Under the pieces are notes generated by a model. It saw only the letters and a list, made by a program, of their open reading frames with translations, was not told the origin of the DNA and did no database searches. The translations under genes were made by a program, and so were the position numbers. Shown piece by piece: positions 54,387 to 63,695 of a stretch of 64,000 nt of DNA. Source of the DNA: Leptospira perolatii (GTDB lineage Bacteria; Spirochaetota; Leptospiria; Leptospirales; Leptospiraceae); the NCBI RefSeq assembly GCF_002811875.1, contig NZ_NPDZ01000002.1, forward strand, positions 310,001 through 374,000. The letters are read 5' to 3'. Numbering within the stretch: the stretch's first letter is position 1; each line of letters starts with the position of its first letter.

Positions 54387-55256
54387 ATGGAATTTAGACA
54401 GATACGGTATTTTCTAGAGATTTGGGAGGCCGGTACGTTCCAAAGAGCCGCTGGTCGCATGGGCCTTTCTCAGCCTGCTTTGTCTAGGCAAATTGCCCTT
54501 TTGGAGCGGGAACTTGGGAACACCTTGCTGGAAAGAGGACCCAAGGAAGTGCGATTGACTCACGAAGGTCAGACATTCTTAGAATATGCGAGAAGGATGG
54601 AGGAGCTTTGGAAGGAACTCCACGAAGCAATGCGAAAACCTGGGAAGGAACTGAGCGGAAAGTATTCTCTTTGTGCAGGCGGAACCGTTTCAGCCTGGAT
54701 TCTGCCAAAAATGATTAAGAAGATTTTAGAAAAGCATCCTGATTTAGTTCTTTCGGTCCGTGAGGGTGACGCGCAGGAAACAAAGGAATTGGTTTTGAAT
54801 GGTCAAGCCGATCTCGGAATACTTACCGGTCCCTTGGACGAACCTGGGCTTTCCACAGAAGAATTTTTGTCGGACAGAATCGTGCCTGTTGCAAATAAGG
54901 AACATCCAATTTTCAAAAAAAAGAAAATACGATTCAAAGATATAAATAACGAATCTTTTATATACTTTCACCCAGGTTCCGCGATTCGAAAGGCAATCGA
55001 AAAAAAAATCAAATCATTTAAGTCAGAATTTTTTCCCAAAGTGGCGATGGAATTACGAAGTGTAGAGTCGGTTATCAAAGCGATCGAGGCTGGATTGGGA
55101 ATCGGCTTCCTTTCTGAATATTCCTTAAGTTCAAAACTGAAAGTGATTCCGATCGAAGAATTGGTAACAGAACGCAAATTTTTCCTTTGTCATAAAAAAC
55201 AACCAAGGAAAGGGCTATCCTTGTTAAGAGAATTACTCCTTTCCATGAAGGAGTAA
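54387..55256 (+). CDS. LysR-family transcriptional regulator
   Basis: The 289-residue protein has an N-terminal winged helix-turn-helix ([40 protein letters not shown]) and a C-terminal ligand-binding domain ([26 protein letters not shown] core). It lies back to back with leuC with a 90-base AT-rich gap, which is the usual position for a LysR activator of leuCD. The inducer (perhaps 2-isopropylmalate) is an inference from context. There is no Shine-Dalgarno of note before the ATG. Confidence 0.92.
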   Translation: MEFRQIRYFLEIWEAGTFQRAAGRMGLSQPALSRQIALLERELGNTLLERGPKEVRLTHEGQTFLEYARRMEELWKELHEAMRKPGKELSGKYSLCAGGTVSAWILPKMIKKILEKHPDLVLSVREGDAQETKELVLNGQADLGILTGPLDEPGLSTEEFLSDRIVPVANKEHPIFKKKKIRFKDINNESFIYFHPGSAIRKAIEKKIKSFKSEFFPKVAMELRSVESVIKAIEAGLGIGFLSEYSLSSKLKVIPIEELVTERKFFLCHKKQPRKGLSLLRELLLSMKE

Positions 55257-55293
55257 TTCCATTTATTTATATTTCATCCCGGAAAAGACAAAA

Positions 55294-56295
55294 TTACTTT
55301 TTCATAATTTGCTTCAGAAATTCTATCGCAGCCGATTCTACCAGTTTTTTGTCGGTTTCCACATGCATAGACGCTAAAACATGGTTTCCGTCGGAAATAG
55401 CCACTTTCCGGTTTAGAGGACTTGGGTTTTTACCGCCGAATTTGGAATATGCTTCGAGCATAGCCGGTACGCTCGCTGTTACATCTTGTTCCTTTTCGTC
55501 TTTGTAATAATATTCTAATAGAGTGGGGCAGGTTACTTTCTCGAAAACCTCATCTTTTGCGATGAGTTTTCTTAGATCCGAGATATGTTCCAAGGCAGAA
55601 AGGTACTGGTCTTTGTACCAATATTCGTAGTAATGCTCTTTCAATCTTTCACCGGGACCAATCGGTTTCGATTTGCGAATCTTTCCATTAACAAGAGCTG
55701 CGATCCATTTTCCTCCCGGAAGATAAAACAGTTTAGCTGCTACAGGTGCATAATCGTAAAAAGGAGAGAGTAGAACTATTCCGGCGATCTTATCCGGATA
55801 TTTTGATGCGAGATAGGTTGCGATCAATCCGCCCATGCTAGTACCTACAATGACAACCTTTTCGCCCAACTGATTCATCATTAGAAAGGAATCTTCAGAT
55901 ACTTTCAGATACTCCGGATAATCCGTATCTCGGTGGTCTTCGTTGTTGGTGCCGTGGCCCGGAAGTCTGAGATAGTATGTATTTGCTTTTAATGCAGAAG
56001 CGATTCGATCCACTGAGTATTCCCCTTCTGCACGAGAGGCACCATAACCGTGAATATACAGAATTGCTAGCGGAGTCTTTCCCGGTGAATACCTTACTAG
56101 TTTTTCTTCGTTTCCGGGACGGGCATGTTTTGCAATGCTTTCGGAAAGTCTGGACTTATAAAACAAATCAAAAGTCGACGGAAGTGGACCGGGCTGCTGG
56201 TACTCATAATGAGGAAGGGTTACATAGTAGGACGCAGTATAAGCGCCAATAAGTAGAGCCAAGGCGAACAGTATTTTTTTGTTAAGAGACTTCAT
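55294..56295 (-). CDS. Alpha/beta-hydrolase, membrane-associated or exported
   Basis: The 333-residue protein has an N-terminal hydrophobic segment (ILFALALLIGAYTASYYV) that may be a signal anchor. The hydrolase core has LAILYIHGYGASRAEGE (oxyanion region), the nucleophile elbow VVIVGTSMGGLIATYLAS (G-T-S-M-G) and the late ISDGNHVLAS with a likely catalytic His. An LRLPGHGTNNEDHRD strand fits lysophospholipase-like esterases. The substrate is unknown. It is a single gene convergent with the LysR gene. Confidence 0.85.
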   Translation of the reverse strand: MKSLNKKILFALALLIGAYTASYYVTLPHYEYQQPGPLPSTFDLFYKSRLSESIAKHARPGNEEKLVRYSPGKTPLAILYIHGYGASRAEGEYSVDRIASALKANTYYLRLPGHGTNNEDHRDTDYPEYLKVSEDSFLMMNQLGEKVVIVGTSMGGLIATYLASKYPDKIAGIVLLSPFYDYAPVAAKLFYLPGGKWIAALVNGKIRKSKPIGPGERLKEHYYEYWYKDQYLSALEHISDLRKLIAKDEVFEKVTCPTLLEYYYKDEKEQDVTASVPAMLEAYSKFGGKNPSPLNRKVAISDGNHVLASMHVETDKKLVESAAIEFLKQIMKK

Positions 56296-56493
56296 GAATT
56301 AAAGAAAACTTCCCAAGTTTGAAATCCAAGAGTTTTCAAAAACGGTCTTGTTTTGCAACCACTTTAGGGTCTAGAAATTTACTTGTTCCAATTAGGAGCT
56401 AACAATCGTTAATTTCTATGTCTGATTTGCGAAAAATCGTTCTATTCGAAATGTATTTGACACTATCCCAAAATAGAGGTACCCCTAAGCGCT

Positions 56494-57066
56494 ATGAAAA
56501 AATTATCAATCGTTTTACTCTCAATAGTTCTCTTAGTTTTGGTGTTTTTTTTCTATATGGGTGCCTTTGAAACAATTCAGTTTCAGAAGGAGGTAAAGGG
56601 ACCTTATTACCTTTTATACCAAAGTCATACTGGAGCTTACAAGGATATCGGTTCGGTCATCAGTACGGTCGACACTTATGCGACAGAAACAAAGCTTCCG
56701 ATCGAGGCAAAATTCGGATTGTATTATGACAATCCGAATTATGTACCCGATGAAAAGTTAAGAAGTGAAGGGGGTGTTGTTCTGTCAAAAAAGGCCTACG
56801 AAGGCCTGCCTCAAAATCTGGAAAAATTCGGGGTTAGGGTGCTTCCGCAAGGAGAATATCTTGTGACTCGTTTTCCTTACAAAAACCCGCTTTCCATTTT
56901 GTTCGGAGTCTTTAAAGTATACCCAGCTTTTTCACGCTACGCCAAAGAAAACAAGTTTAAAGAGTACGTGTACAAAGAAAATGATTACAAGGATGAATTC
57001 ATTTCCGAAATCTATTTGAGTGAAGATATTTTATACTTAATCCATCTTCCTCAGGCGAAAGAATAA
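56494..57066 (+). CDS. Membrane-anchored GyrI-like protein (TEX264-like)
   Basis: The protein (190 residues) has one N-terminal membrane segment (VLLSIVLLVLVFFFYMGAF) and then a domain of GyrI-like fold: PYYLLYQSHTGAYKDIGSV, LPIEAKFGLYYDNPNYV, GGVVLSKKAYEGLPQ and a final SEIYLSEDILYLIHLP strand. Such SOUL/GyrI-like folds often bind small hydrophobic ligands. The layout (anchor plus GyrI-like domain) matches eukaryotic TEX264 and its bacterial relatives, whose function in bacteria is not established. A good terminator follows at 57095. Confidence 0.75.
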   Translation: MKKLSIVLLSIVLLVLVFFFYMGAFETIQFQKEVKGPYYLLYQSHTGAYKDIGSVISTVDTYATETKLPIEAKFGLYYDNPNYVPDEKLRSEGGVVLSKKAYEGLPQNLEKFGVRVLPQGEYLVTRFPYKNPLSILFGVFKVYPAFSRYAKENKFKEYVYKENDYKDEFISEIYLSEDILYLIHLPQAKE

Positions 57067-57094
57067 AAAGCAGAAATAAAGTTTGCATATTCTC

Positions 57095-57126
57095 GCCAGG
57101 GAAATAATTTCTATCCTTGGCTTTTT
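57095..57126 (+). terminator. Rho-independent terminator after the GyrI-like gene
   Basis: GCCAGGGA (57095-57102) pairs with TCCTTGGC (57114-57121), eight pairs including one G-T, around an 11-base loop. A TTTTT run follows at 57122-57126. It sits just before the ribosome site of the next gene. Confidence 0.65.
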
Positions 57127-57141
57127 CCGAGGAGATGCACT

Positions 57142-58614
57142 ATGTATTTTCGATTTATATTGCTCTGCGCGATAACCTTGCTCGCTGTTTCTTGCGGCAA
57201 GAAACTACCAGTATCCATGATCACGGCCACTTCGATGGAAAGTGGCCTTCCTTTTGATATACTTTCTGGACAAGCCTGGAGACCTGAAAAGGGTGCTAGT
57301 TTTGTAAAGTTGCATGTCTATCCTGATGATGCTTTTACTCTTTCCAAAATTGAAATCAATTCCTGTGGAGGAAATTTTAGCGACGTAGTCACTGCCTATA
57401 TTAATTTTGATGAATATAGTCAGGATTTGACTTCGGATGGAGCCAAGGCATCAGTGTCTTTTGAAACTCCTAGAAATGCTAGATCAGTTACATTCAACTT
57501 TCATAAGAACACTGACCTTTGCATCGATAAGGTTGTATTTTATGATGAAAAGGGCTCTAAACTGAACTTGAAAGCCCCCAAAGTAGTAGAGGCAAGCGTA
57601 AAAGCTTCGGAAACCGCAAAGCCTTACCTATCGTACGACGCTATGAATTTATTCGATTCTAGATATGAATACGCGTGGGCGTCTGACGACCATGGCGTGG
57701 GCGTCACGCTTGATTTTGATTTTAAGGAAGAGCAAAAAATTGAATCATTAAAGATTTGGAATGGATACCAAAGATCTGATGTGCACTGCTTCTCGAACGG
57801 TAGACTGAAGGAAGCTACTCTTACCGGAGATAACGGCTACCAGGCAAAAGTCGCTGTGGAAGATATTCTAGGCCCTCAGACAGTAAAGCTCGAAAAACCT
57901 TTTAAGGGAAAGCATCTTCGTTTAACAGTGGATTCAATCTACAAAGGGAAGACCTATAAAGGATTAGTATTAAGCGAAATCCGTTTTTTTGATGGAGACG
58001 ACTGGGTCCTCGCGAGTCCGATTGAACAGGTCAAGAAAATCGCAAAAGAAAATTCTCTGCAGTTTACGGCGGCTGGAGCCAACGGAGTACTCAATTGGAG
58101 TTTTATAGGTGGAGAATTGTACGGAGATATTCCTGTTTCAGGGGCAGGATCCAGTGAAGCTCCGGATTCTCAGGCTGTCGCAGAAGCAAATCCGACTCCC
58201 TCCGAGGATTTTGCTCAACCAGAATCTTCGAATTGGACCCTCAGGTTGCGTACGGATGGAAGCATGTTTTTGGAAGGAAACACTCGAGAGTCAGACGGGG
58301 CAACCGGAACCAATAGAAGTTTTTTTGCATTAGGAAATTTTGAAGTAAAAGAAGCAAAGCCAGATAATTTGAAGCTCAGGATCTTCGGTTTTGTGAGAAC
58401 TTTTACGGAAAAGGAATACAACGAGGATTACTACGGAGGAGATTGCAACGGTTGTGGTAGGGATTGCAATATGGCAAACGATGATCCGAATAAAAAGGAA
58501 AAGATTTTTCAAGAATTCATTCGGATTAAAAAAGTGGGAAACAAGTTGTATGTGCAAAATGAGAATCCGAACAAAATTTTCCACTTTAAGACTTTGGAAT
58601 TGAATAACGAATAG
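57142..58614 (+). CDS. Lipoprotein with NADase-type glycan-binding (discoidin-like) domains
   Basis: This 490-residue protein has a signal ending LLAVSCG (lipobox). Two beta-sandwich regions follow: residues about 25-150 and about 165-300. The second, with SYDAMNLFDSRYEYAWASDD and IESLKIWNGYQRSDVHCFSN, is the clearer match to the NADase-type glycan-binding fold. A Pro/Ser-rich linker (about 340-370) follows, and the C-terminal domain has a cysteine cluster GGDCNGCGRDCNMAND. It is likely surface-exposed. GAGGAG lies before the ATG. The next gene starts about 10 bases downstream, so the two are probably one transcript. Confidence 0.75.
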   Translation: MYFRFILLCAITLLAVSCGKKLPVSMITATSMESGLPFDILSGQAWRPEKGASFVKLHVYPDDAFTLSKIEINSCGGNFSDVVTAYINFDEYSQDLTSDGAKASVSFETPRNARSVTFNFHKNTDLCIDKVVFYDEKGSKLNLKAPKVVEASVKASETAKPYLSYDAMNLFDSRYEYAWASDDHGVGVTLDFDFKEEQKIESLKIWNGYQRSDVHCFSNGRLKEATLTGDNGYQAKVAVEDILGPQTVKLEKPFKGKHLRLTVDSIYKGKTYKGLVLSEIRFFDGDDWVLASPIEQVKKIAKENSLQFTAAGANGVLNWSFIGGELYGDIPVSGAGSSEAPDSQAVAEANPTPSEDFAQPESSNWTLRLRTDGSMFLEGNTRESDGATGTNRSFFALGNFEVKEAKPDNLKLRIFGFVRTFTEKEYNEDYYGGDCNGCGRDCNMANDDPNKKEKIFQEFIRIKKVGNKLYVQNENPNKIFHFKTLELNNE

Positions 58615-58626
58615 AAGTTGAGAGAC

Positions 58627-59217
58627 ATGAAGAAACTTCAGATTCTTTTTCTAATCGCCGTTGCGATCTGGTTTTGGGGCTGCGATAAGCCAGGCGAATC
58701 CAAGGGAGACCAATTTTCTCTGAACCTCGCCGGCAAAGAAGGCGCGGTTCCAGTAAAAGTACTCTGGGAATACAAGGGATTACCGGGAAAGATGGAAATC
58801 TACGAGCTCGCTTCGCAAAGGCCGGTCAAACTTTGGGATACCCAGGCCTATGATTCTATCGAGAAAGCTCCGGTTTCGAAACCAATTGAAGATTCAAAGT
58901 TGGTTTTGGTCGCCGGAGACACCAGAAAATTCGCATTAGTATATAAGAATCCTCTAAATGAGACTCTGCATTTTTTTGCGGCTCCTCATTCGGTACAGCC
59001 ACCCGAATTCGGATTTGGATTCAAGTTCAAGTGTTTATGCGTAAATCACCTCTTCAAAGTAGGGCCGAATCAAGTTTGGGTAAGAGTGGTAGAGCTTAGA
59101 ACCATGCCGAACTGGAAGAGCGATCCTTTTCAGATCACGCATACATTGATTCGAGTAGCAGCCGACCAGGCTGCTCAATGGGAAAAGCCCGAATCCGGTT
59201 CTGGAAATCCGGATTAG
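58627..59217 (+). CDS. Hypothetical lipoprotein
   Basis: The protein is about 196 residues from ATG 58627 (TTG at 58618 would add three). The signal ends AIWFWGC (lipobox). The mature part has a beta-rich look: VKVLWEYKGLPGKMEIYELA, then VLVAGDTRKFALVYKN and a segment FKFKCLCVNHLFKV. The Cys-x-Cys and the following region bear a faint likeness to the CtaG/Cox11 copper site, but I am not sure of this. It follows the glycan-binding-type lipoprotein closely and ends overlapping the convergent MORN gene. Confidence 0.65.
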   Translation: MKKLQILFLIAVAIWFWGCDKPGESKGDQFSLNLAGKEGAVPVKVLWEYKGLPGKMEIYELASQRPVKLWDTQAYDSIEKAPVSKPIEDSKLVLVAGDTRKFALVYKNPLNETLHFFAAPHSVQPPEFGFGFKFKCLCVNHLFKVGPNQVWVRVVELRTMPNWKSDPFQITHTLIRVAADQAAQWEKPESGSGNPD

Positions 59218-59807
59218 TTTTTAGGACAATAGATAGTCTTTGATTGCATGGAGCAGGTGGCTTGAGTCCCATCTGCTCTTGTATAAGTGCCCGGTCCGGA
59301 ATTATTAGAATCTAGAAATTCCGCTTCTAATGTACTTCCGTCGGAAAAAGTTACTTTTGCGTTCCCTTTCAGTATTCCCTTGGAAAAGTTTCCTTCCATT
59401 TTAGTTCCGTTCTTGAATGTATAAACTCCGGCTCCCTCTTTTAGATCTTGAGAATACATACCTTGGAAAGAATCTCCGTTTTTGTATTGGAAGTTTCCCT
59501 CTCCCTCTCTCGAGCCGCTTTTGAAACTGCCTTCGTACTTATCGCCCGTGGAATATAAATAGGTTCCTCTACCGTTTTCGCAATCGCCTTGTTCGCAGGT
59601 TCCGTCTTCGGAAGTTTCCATATCTAAGGATCGATTGGAAGCTCGCACATTCCCTTCGGAACCTTGTCCATCGGAAGAGGCAGAATTCGAACCGGAGTTT
59701 CCGGAGCTAGACTCTGGGGCAGAGTCTTTTTTGTCCGAAGCACAATTGAAACAAAGAATGAGTAAAACTAAACAGAGCGAGAAAGCGTTCAATAACTTGG
59801 AATGCAT
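59214..59807 (-). CDS. MORN-repeat lipoprotein
   Basis: The protein is about 197 residues from ATG 59807 (a TTG at 59813 would add two). The signal ends LLILCFNC (lipobox). A Ser/Gly-rich linker (about 25-60) is followed by about four MORN repeats: TYLYSTGDKYEGSFKSG, NFQYKNGDSFQGMYSQ, VYTFKNGTKMEGNFSKG and VTFSDGSTLEAEF. Each has the Y/F-x-G-x-x-Y-x-G pattern. MORN repeats usually bind membranes or give stiffness to a scaffold. The 3' end overlaps the preceding lipoprotein gene. It is a likely envelope protein with unknown role. Confidence 0.8.
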   Translation of the reverse strand: MHSKLLNAFSLCLVLLILCFNCASDKKDSAPESSSGNSGSNSASSDGQGSEGNVRASNRSLDMETSEDGTCEQGDCENGRGTYLYSTGDKYEGSFKSGSREGEGNFQYKNGDSFQGMYSQDLKEGAGVYTFKNGTKMEGNFSKGILKGNAKVTFSDGSTLEAEFLDSNNSGPGTYTRADGTQATCSMQSKTIYCPKN

Positions 59808-59849
59808 ATCCAAATATTGAAAAACAAAATCGAGTTCGTCAATCCAGAT

Positions 59850-61577
59850 TCAACAAAGTAGTTCGCTGATCGGCATTGCTTGCGCGTTTAAGAATGCCGG
59901 CAATTTTTTCCTTAGCTTTAAGTATGCATAATAATAGATTTTTTTGAGCAGGGGATGGAATAAGATTAGATCGACCCATCTGTAGGACCTTTTTTTTCTC
60001 AAGAACATTCTGAGCACAATTTTCATCCAAGTTTTCGGTTTGGAACCTGAGGGAAAGAATCGAAACTTGTACGCTTTCGGATATTGGTCGTGATAGATAG
60101 AAGAAAGTAAGATCGCTTCTTCATAGAGCTCGAGATAGCGCGCCGGATTGTTTTCGTACATCATCTTGCGACAAAGAAGGATTAATTGGAATGTATCATA
60201 TTGGAATCTAAAATCGAAGGGGATTCCAATTTCTTTGGACAGTTCTCCCATCTTCAAAAGTGAATCTAACGCATTCTTTCCGAGTTCTAAAGATTTGTTC
60301 CGATCCTTGACAAAGGTTTGAGTCAAAAGACGAAATGGTTCGGAAACTGTGACCTTATCCCAGGTAATATGTATTAGAGGCGGAATTCTCACCCTATGAA
60401 AATACAAAGTTAGGCGAGCGAATTCAGGATCGTATAATAAGTGTTCGATGACCTGGTCGGAAAGCCTCAAAAACTCTAGAAACTTTGGCAAATTTTCCTT
60501 TCCCCAAAACTTGCCGATGCATTTTTCAACCGACCAATTTTTGGAGAACATTCTTACGGATACGAGAGAGTTCAGTTCATTCCAAAAGGAAGAGTTTTTT
60601 AGAAAAGTGATATTCTGGAAGGAAGACCATCCTCCTGTTTGAGTCCAAACGCTGATTCCGATTAAATCGGAGGAAGCATTTGCCAAAAGTCGATTTTTGT
60701 AGTTTTCGTACTGCCAGCCTACAAAGGAGGGAAATTCTCCGAAACCTTCGTATTCTCTTCGGGCTTGAAGTTCGAGTAACTTGGGGAGTCCGTCTTCGAA
60801 AAAAAGAGGATTGAGCTCCATGTATCTGAAGAAATCTCCTTCGCCATATTTCATGGAGACTACGAGGGACTTGCTTTTGATGCCTCGAAATACTTTCTTG
60901 TATGTGCTTTTATTCCAGATCAGATCACCAATTGCATAGGCTCCTAAGGTCCAGGTTCTAAAAACCAGTGTCTTTTTATACTGCTCGAATATCGGCAGAA
61001 TTTCTAGGAGTAACTGTCTCGCGTCTTCAGGCTTGCGAATCAGTAATTTACTTTTGAACTCTTTCTGTACATCGACTCCATCGGATTCTCCGATTCTAAG
61101 TATCACTCCTTGCACGTCCGGAAATCGTTCGAAAACCTGCTTTAGAGATTCTGCAAATACTTTTCGGCAAGCAGGCAGTTTCCCGTCGGTTTGTATTCTA
61201 AGGCTTTCGTTTAATGGTAAAAAGTCGGTTGTCAAAAAAACGTTTAGTCCGCTTTTTCTAGCGATCGAAAACAGTTTTTTATATTTCTTTTGATAGCCAT
61301 GGATTTTCTTTTTCAAAAGCTCGGGATAAAAAGGATGAGCAACTAAATAACAAAGCTCATCCAGGCTAATCGAGTTAAAACCCAAATCAGAAACTCTTTT
61401 TGCATAGACTTGAAAAGACTTTCTTACTTTCTTATGCTTTTTTCGGGAGAGCTTGGAGCCTTTTTCAAGCTTTGCGATCGGAGCCTTTGACCAATTCGTC
61501 GTGCCTTCTTCTTTTTCCAAAAAAAAAGGTCCCGAAGCGTCTACAATCGATAAGAAGGTCTTCGAGCTGGTTGGCAT
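59850..61577 (-). CDS. Hypothetical TIM-barrel-like protein (possible glycosidase-like)
   Basis: I do not recognise the 575-residue family for certain. The N-terminal 400 residues look like a beta/alpha barrel: RVSDLGFNSISLDELCYL, LNVFLTTDFLPLNE, VQGVILRIGESDGVDV, KTLVFRTWTLGAYAIGDLIW and MKYGEGDFFRYM. FVGWQYENYKNRLL and GISVWTQTGGWSSFQ follow. These resemble glycoside hydrolases such as family 67 alpha-glucuronidases, yet no catalytic pair can be named. The last 170 residues are helical and basic. There is no signal peptide, so it is probably cytoplasmic. It starts four bases after the EamA transporter stop and is probably co-transcribed with it. Confidence 0.7.
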   Translation of the reverse strand: MPTSSKTFLSIVDASGPFFLEKEEGTTNWSKAPIAKLEKGSKLSRKKHKKVRKSFQVYAKRVSDLGFNSISLDELCYLVAHPFYPELLKKKIHGYQKKYKKLFSIARKSGLNVFLTTDFLPLNESLRIQTDGKLPACRKVFAESLKQVFERFPDVQGVILRIGESDGVDVQKEFKSKLLIRKPEDARQLLLEILPIFEQYKKTLVFRTWTLGAYAIGDLIWNKSTYKKVFRGIKSKSLVVSMKYGEGDFFRYMELNPLFFEDGLPKLLELQARREYEGFGEFPSFVGWQYENYKNRLLANASSDLIGISVWTQTGGWSSFQNITFLKNSSFWNELNSLVSVRMFSKNWSVEKCIGKFWGKENLPKFLEFLRLSDQVIEHLLYDPEFARLTLYFHRVRIPPLIHITWDKVTVSEPFRLLTQTFVKDRNKSLELGKNALDSLLKMGELSKEIGIPFDFRFQYDTFQLILLCRKMMYENNPARYLELYEEAILLSSIYHDQYPKAYKFRFFPSGSKPKTWMKIVLRMFLRKKRSYRWVDLILFHPLLKKIYYYAYLKLRKKLPAFLNAQAMPISELLC

Positions 61578-61581
61578 TCGA

Positions 61582-62448
61582 TCATTCCTTTCTTCGTTGG
61601 TAGCGAATGGTTTCTACCAAGGCGGCGGTCAAGATCAAGACGCCTCCGATAAGATCTTGCCCCCTCGGAATTTCTTTCAGCAGTAACCAAGCCAATAAAC
61701 TGGAATAGACCGGTTGTACAGTAGTCATCAAAGCGACTGTTTTTACTTTCATATAAAAAACCGCTCTGATATACAAAGTATGCGCGAATGCTGTAAAGAA
61801 CACTCCGAGTAAAATGACGAGAAACCACTCCTTTTCGGTCTTGAAGATAGGCTCCAAAAAGATGGAAGGGGTTAAGATTACACAGCAAACCACTGTTTGG
61901 TGAAATAGAACAGTGGAGGATGGATGACTGGAAAGATGGATCTTGGTCCACAGGTTTCGAAATGCGAGTGCAAAGGCAGAAGTCAATCCCAGGAGAACGC
62001 CTAACGCGTATTTATTGCTTAGTTGAAATTCCGGAACTAATATCCACATCGCGAATAAAACTACAAGGGACATGACAACGTCCAAAGGCTTGATTCTAGT
62101 TTTAAAGTGAAAAGGCTCCAGGAGCACGGTCCACACAGGATGCGTAAAAAGTGTGACCACGGCGATTGCTACGGAAGATACCTGGGCAGACGCGAAAAAA
62201 GTGACCCAGTGCAAGGCCAGGAGCAATCCTGAGCACAAAGACCAAAAATTTTCCTTTTTGTGCGGAAAGAGGAGGGGGCGCTTTCGCAGCAATAAAAAGC
62301 CGCCTAGAACCAGGCTTGCAAAGAAGGTTCTTCCCCAAGTGATGAGTGACGGCGATTGTGAAAGCAGATGCGCAAACAATACGTTCCCGCTGATAATCAA
62401 CTGAGATAGTTGCAGTTCTATATAATTTCGTAATCGATTTTCTTCCAT
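61582..62448 (-). CDS. EamA/DMT-family transporter
   Basis: The 288-residue protein has ten hydrophobic segments in two halves, as in the drug/metabolite transporter (EamA) family. Signs are SPSLITWGRTFFASLVLGG, LALHWVTFFASAQVSSVAIA in the first repeat and FAHTLYIRAVFYMKVKTVAL, TVQPVYSSLLAWLLLKE in the second. It would export small metabolites; substrate unknown. The gene ends four bases before the start of the barrel-like protein gene. AAGGA precedes that second gene, consistent with an operon. Confidence 0.85.
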   Translation of the reverse strand: MEENRLRNYIELQLSQLIISGNVLFAHLLSQSPSLITWGRTFFASLVLGGFLLLRKRPLLFPHKKENFWSLCSGLLLALHWVTFFASAQVSSVAIAVVTLFTHPVWTVLLEPFHFKTRIKPLDVVMSLVVLFAMWILVPEFQLSNKYALGVLLGLTSAFALAFRNLWTKIHLSSHPSSTVLFHQTVVCCVILTPSIFLEPIFKTEKEWFLVILLGVFFTAFAHTLYIRAVFYMKVKTVALMTTVQPVYSSLLAWLLLKEIPRGQDLIGGVLILTAALVETIRYQRRKE

Positions 62449-62535
62449 CGGAATAATCGATACCAGAATGCAAAAGCGAGAGTCTTAGAAAAGGAAACTT
62501 TTTCTCCCTCGCTCATTTTTTACTGTAACGAAAAT

Positions 62536-63597
62536 TTAATTTTGTGTTACTAACATCGGTTCGGTTTTGCGAAATCTATTTGCCCGAAATATGCTTCCGA
62601 AGTCATTGAATCGGATCCCGTATTTTTTCATCGCGGGATGCACAAACGGAGCTACAGCCTGCCTGAGATAAAAAGGTTGATTTACCACGAAATGATGGAT
62701 TCCGTGTGTGCTTCCAAAATTGAAGCAGAATAGATGGAGCGGAAATAAATACCATTTATTCAAGACTTGCGTTTGTTCGTACAATCCTTTCACATCTCCG
62801 TAATAGTGCATATTTGAAGAAACCAATTGGATTACGGTCTGGCGTATCCAGTTTGGAATCAGATAAATGACTGCCGCTATATTGAGGAATTCCTTCACTG
62901 TGTTCATCCATTCTGGGAATTGAACCGGATGGGATAAAAATCCGTTGATTAAATAAATCGCATGGATTCCTAGAAAGCCGTACCAAAGATGATAAAACAA
63001 AACCAGAAAAGGCCAACTTGATAAAGTAATCTCGGAACGCGAAAATTTGGGGGCATCTTCTTTTAGTTCTTTTACGTGCGCAAGAAACGAAATGTTTCCG
63101 TCAATCGTCGTCAGAAGTCTTAAGATTCCAAAGTTCATGCCGTTCCCGATCAATCTTTCTTCAATATCGTCCTTGTGACCGGACACTTTGTGATGGTGAA
63201 GGTGTATCATCCTTCTATACCAAGGGCTGACAGTATTTCCTCGAAACATCCAAACGATCCAGAATAGTAAATTCTGGATTCTTATATTTTCTTTAAAATA
63301 AAGGTTATGGATCAAATCGTGTTCCATTTCATGCAAGATGGAAGCCAATATTGTATTCAAAAAAATGCAAGTAATTGGTCCTATATAACCTAAAACATAA
63401 AGCGAAGCAAACAGGATCATCCCAGTCGCCGAGCTCAGAGTGATTCCGAAGCCGATCAGATTCTGGTGTCTAAGGAAAGGGAATTTTCGACGAATCTTTC
63501 TGTCTCGGAACCGAATCCACTGAATGATCTTCCGGCTTTTATCCCTGTCTGTTCGTATTCTGTCTTCTTTAGTTTTCGTGATCTCGGCAAGGCTCAT
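62536..63597 (-). CDS. Membrane fatty-acid desaturase
   Basis: The 353-residue integral membrane protein has three histidine boxes: ILHEMEHDLIHN, HLHHHKVSGH and the late THGIHHFV, enough for the di-iron site of acyl desaturases. Hydrophobic segments lie before and between the boxes. Such enzymes introduce double bonds in lipid acyl chains with oxygen. The start ATG is preceded by GGAGAGA. It is divergent or single relative to neighbours, with the AraC-like gene upstream on the same strand, which may regulate it. The reaction position on the chain is unknown. Confidence 0.9.
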   Translation of the reverse strand: MSLAEITKTKEDRIRTDRDKSRKIIQWIRFRDRKIRRKFPFLRHQNLIGFGITLSSATGMILFASLYVLGYIGPITCIFLNTILASILHEMEHDLIHNLYFKENIRIQNLLFWIVWMFRGNTVSPWYRRMIHLHHHKVSGHKDDIEERLIGNGMNFGILRLLTTIDGNISFLAHVKELKEDAPKFSRSEITLSSWPFLVLFYHLWYGFLGIHAIYLINGFLSHPVQFPEWMNTVKEFLNIAAVIYLIPNWIRQTVIQLVSSNMHYYGDVKGLYEQTQVLNKWYLFPLHLFCFNFGSTHGIHHFVVNQPFYLRQAVAPFVHPAMKKYGIRFNDFGSIFRANRFRKTEPMLVTQN

Positions 63598-63695
63598 TTA
63601 TCTCTCCGGTGTTTTCAATTCAGATGGCCTCAGTTTAATGATTTTTCCTCAGCGAGTCGTCGCAATTTATCAAAAGGCACTTCCGAATCGTCGCG

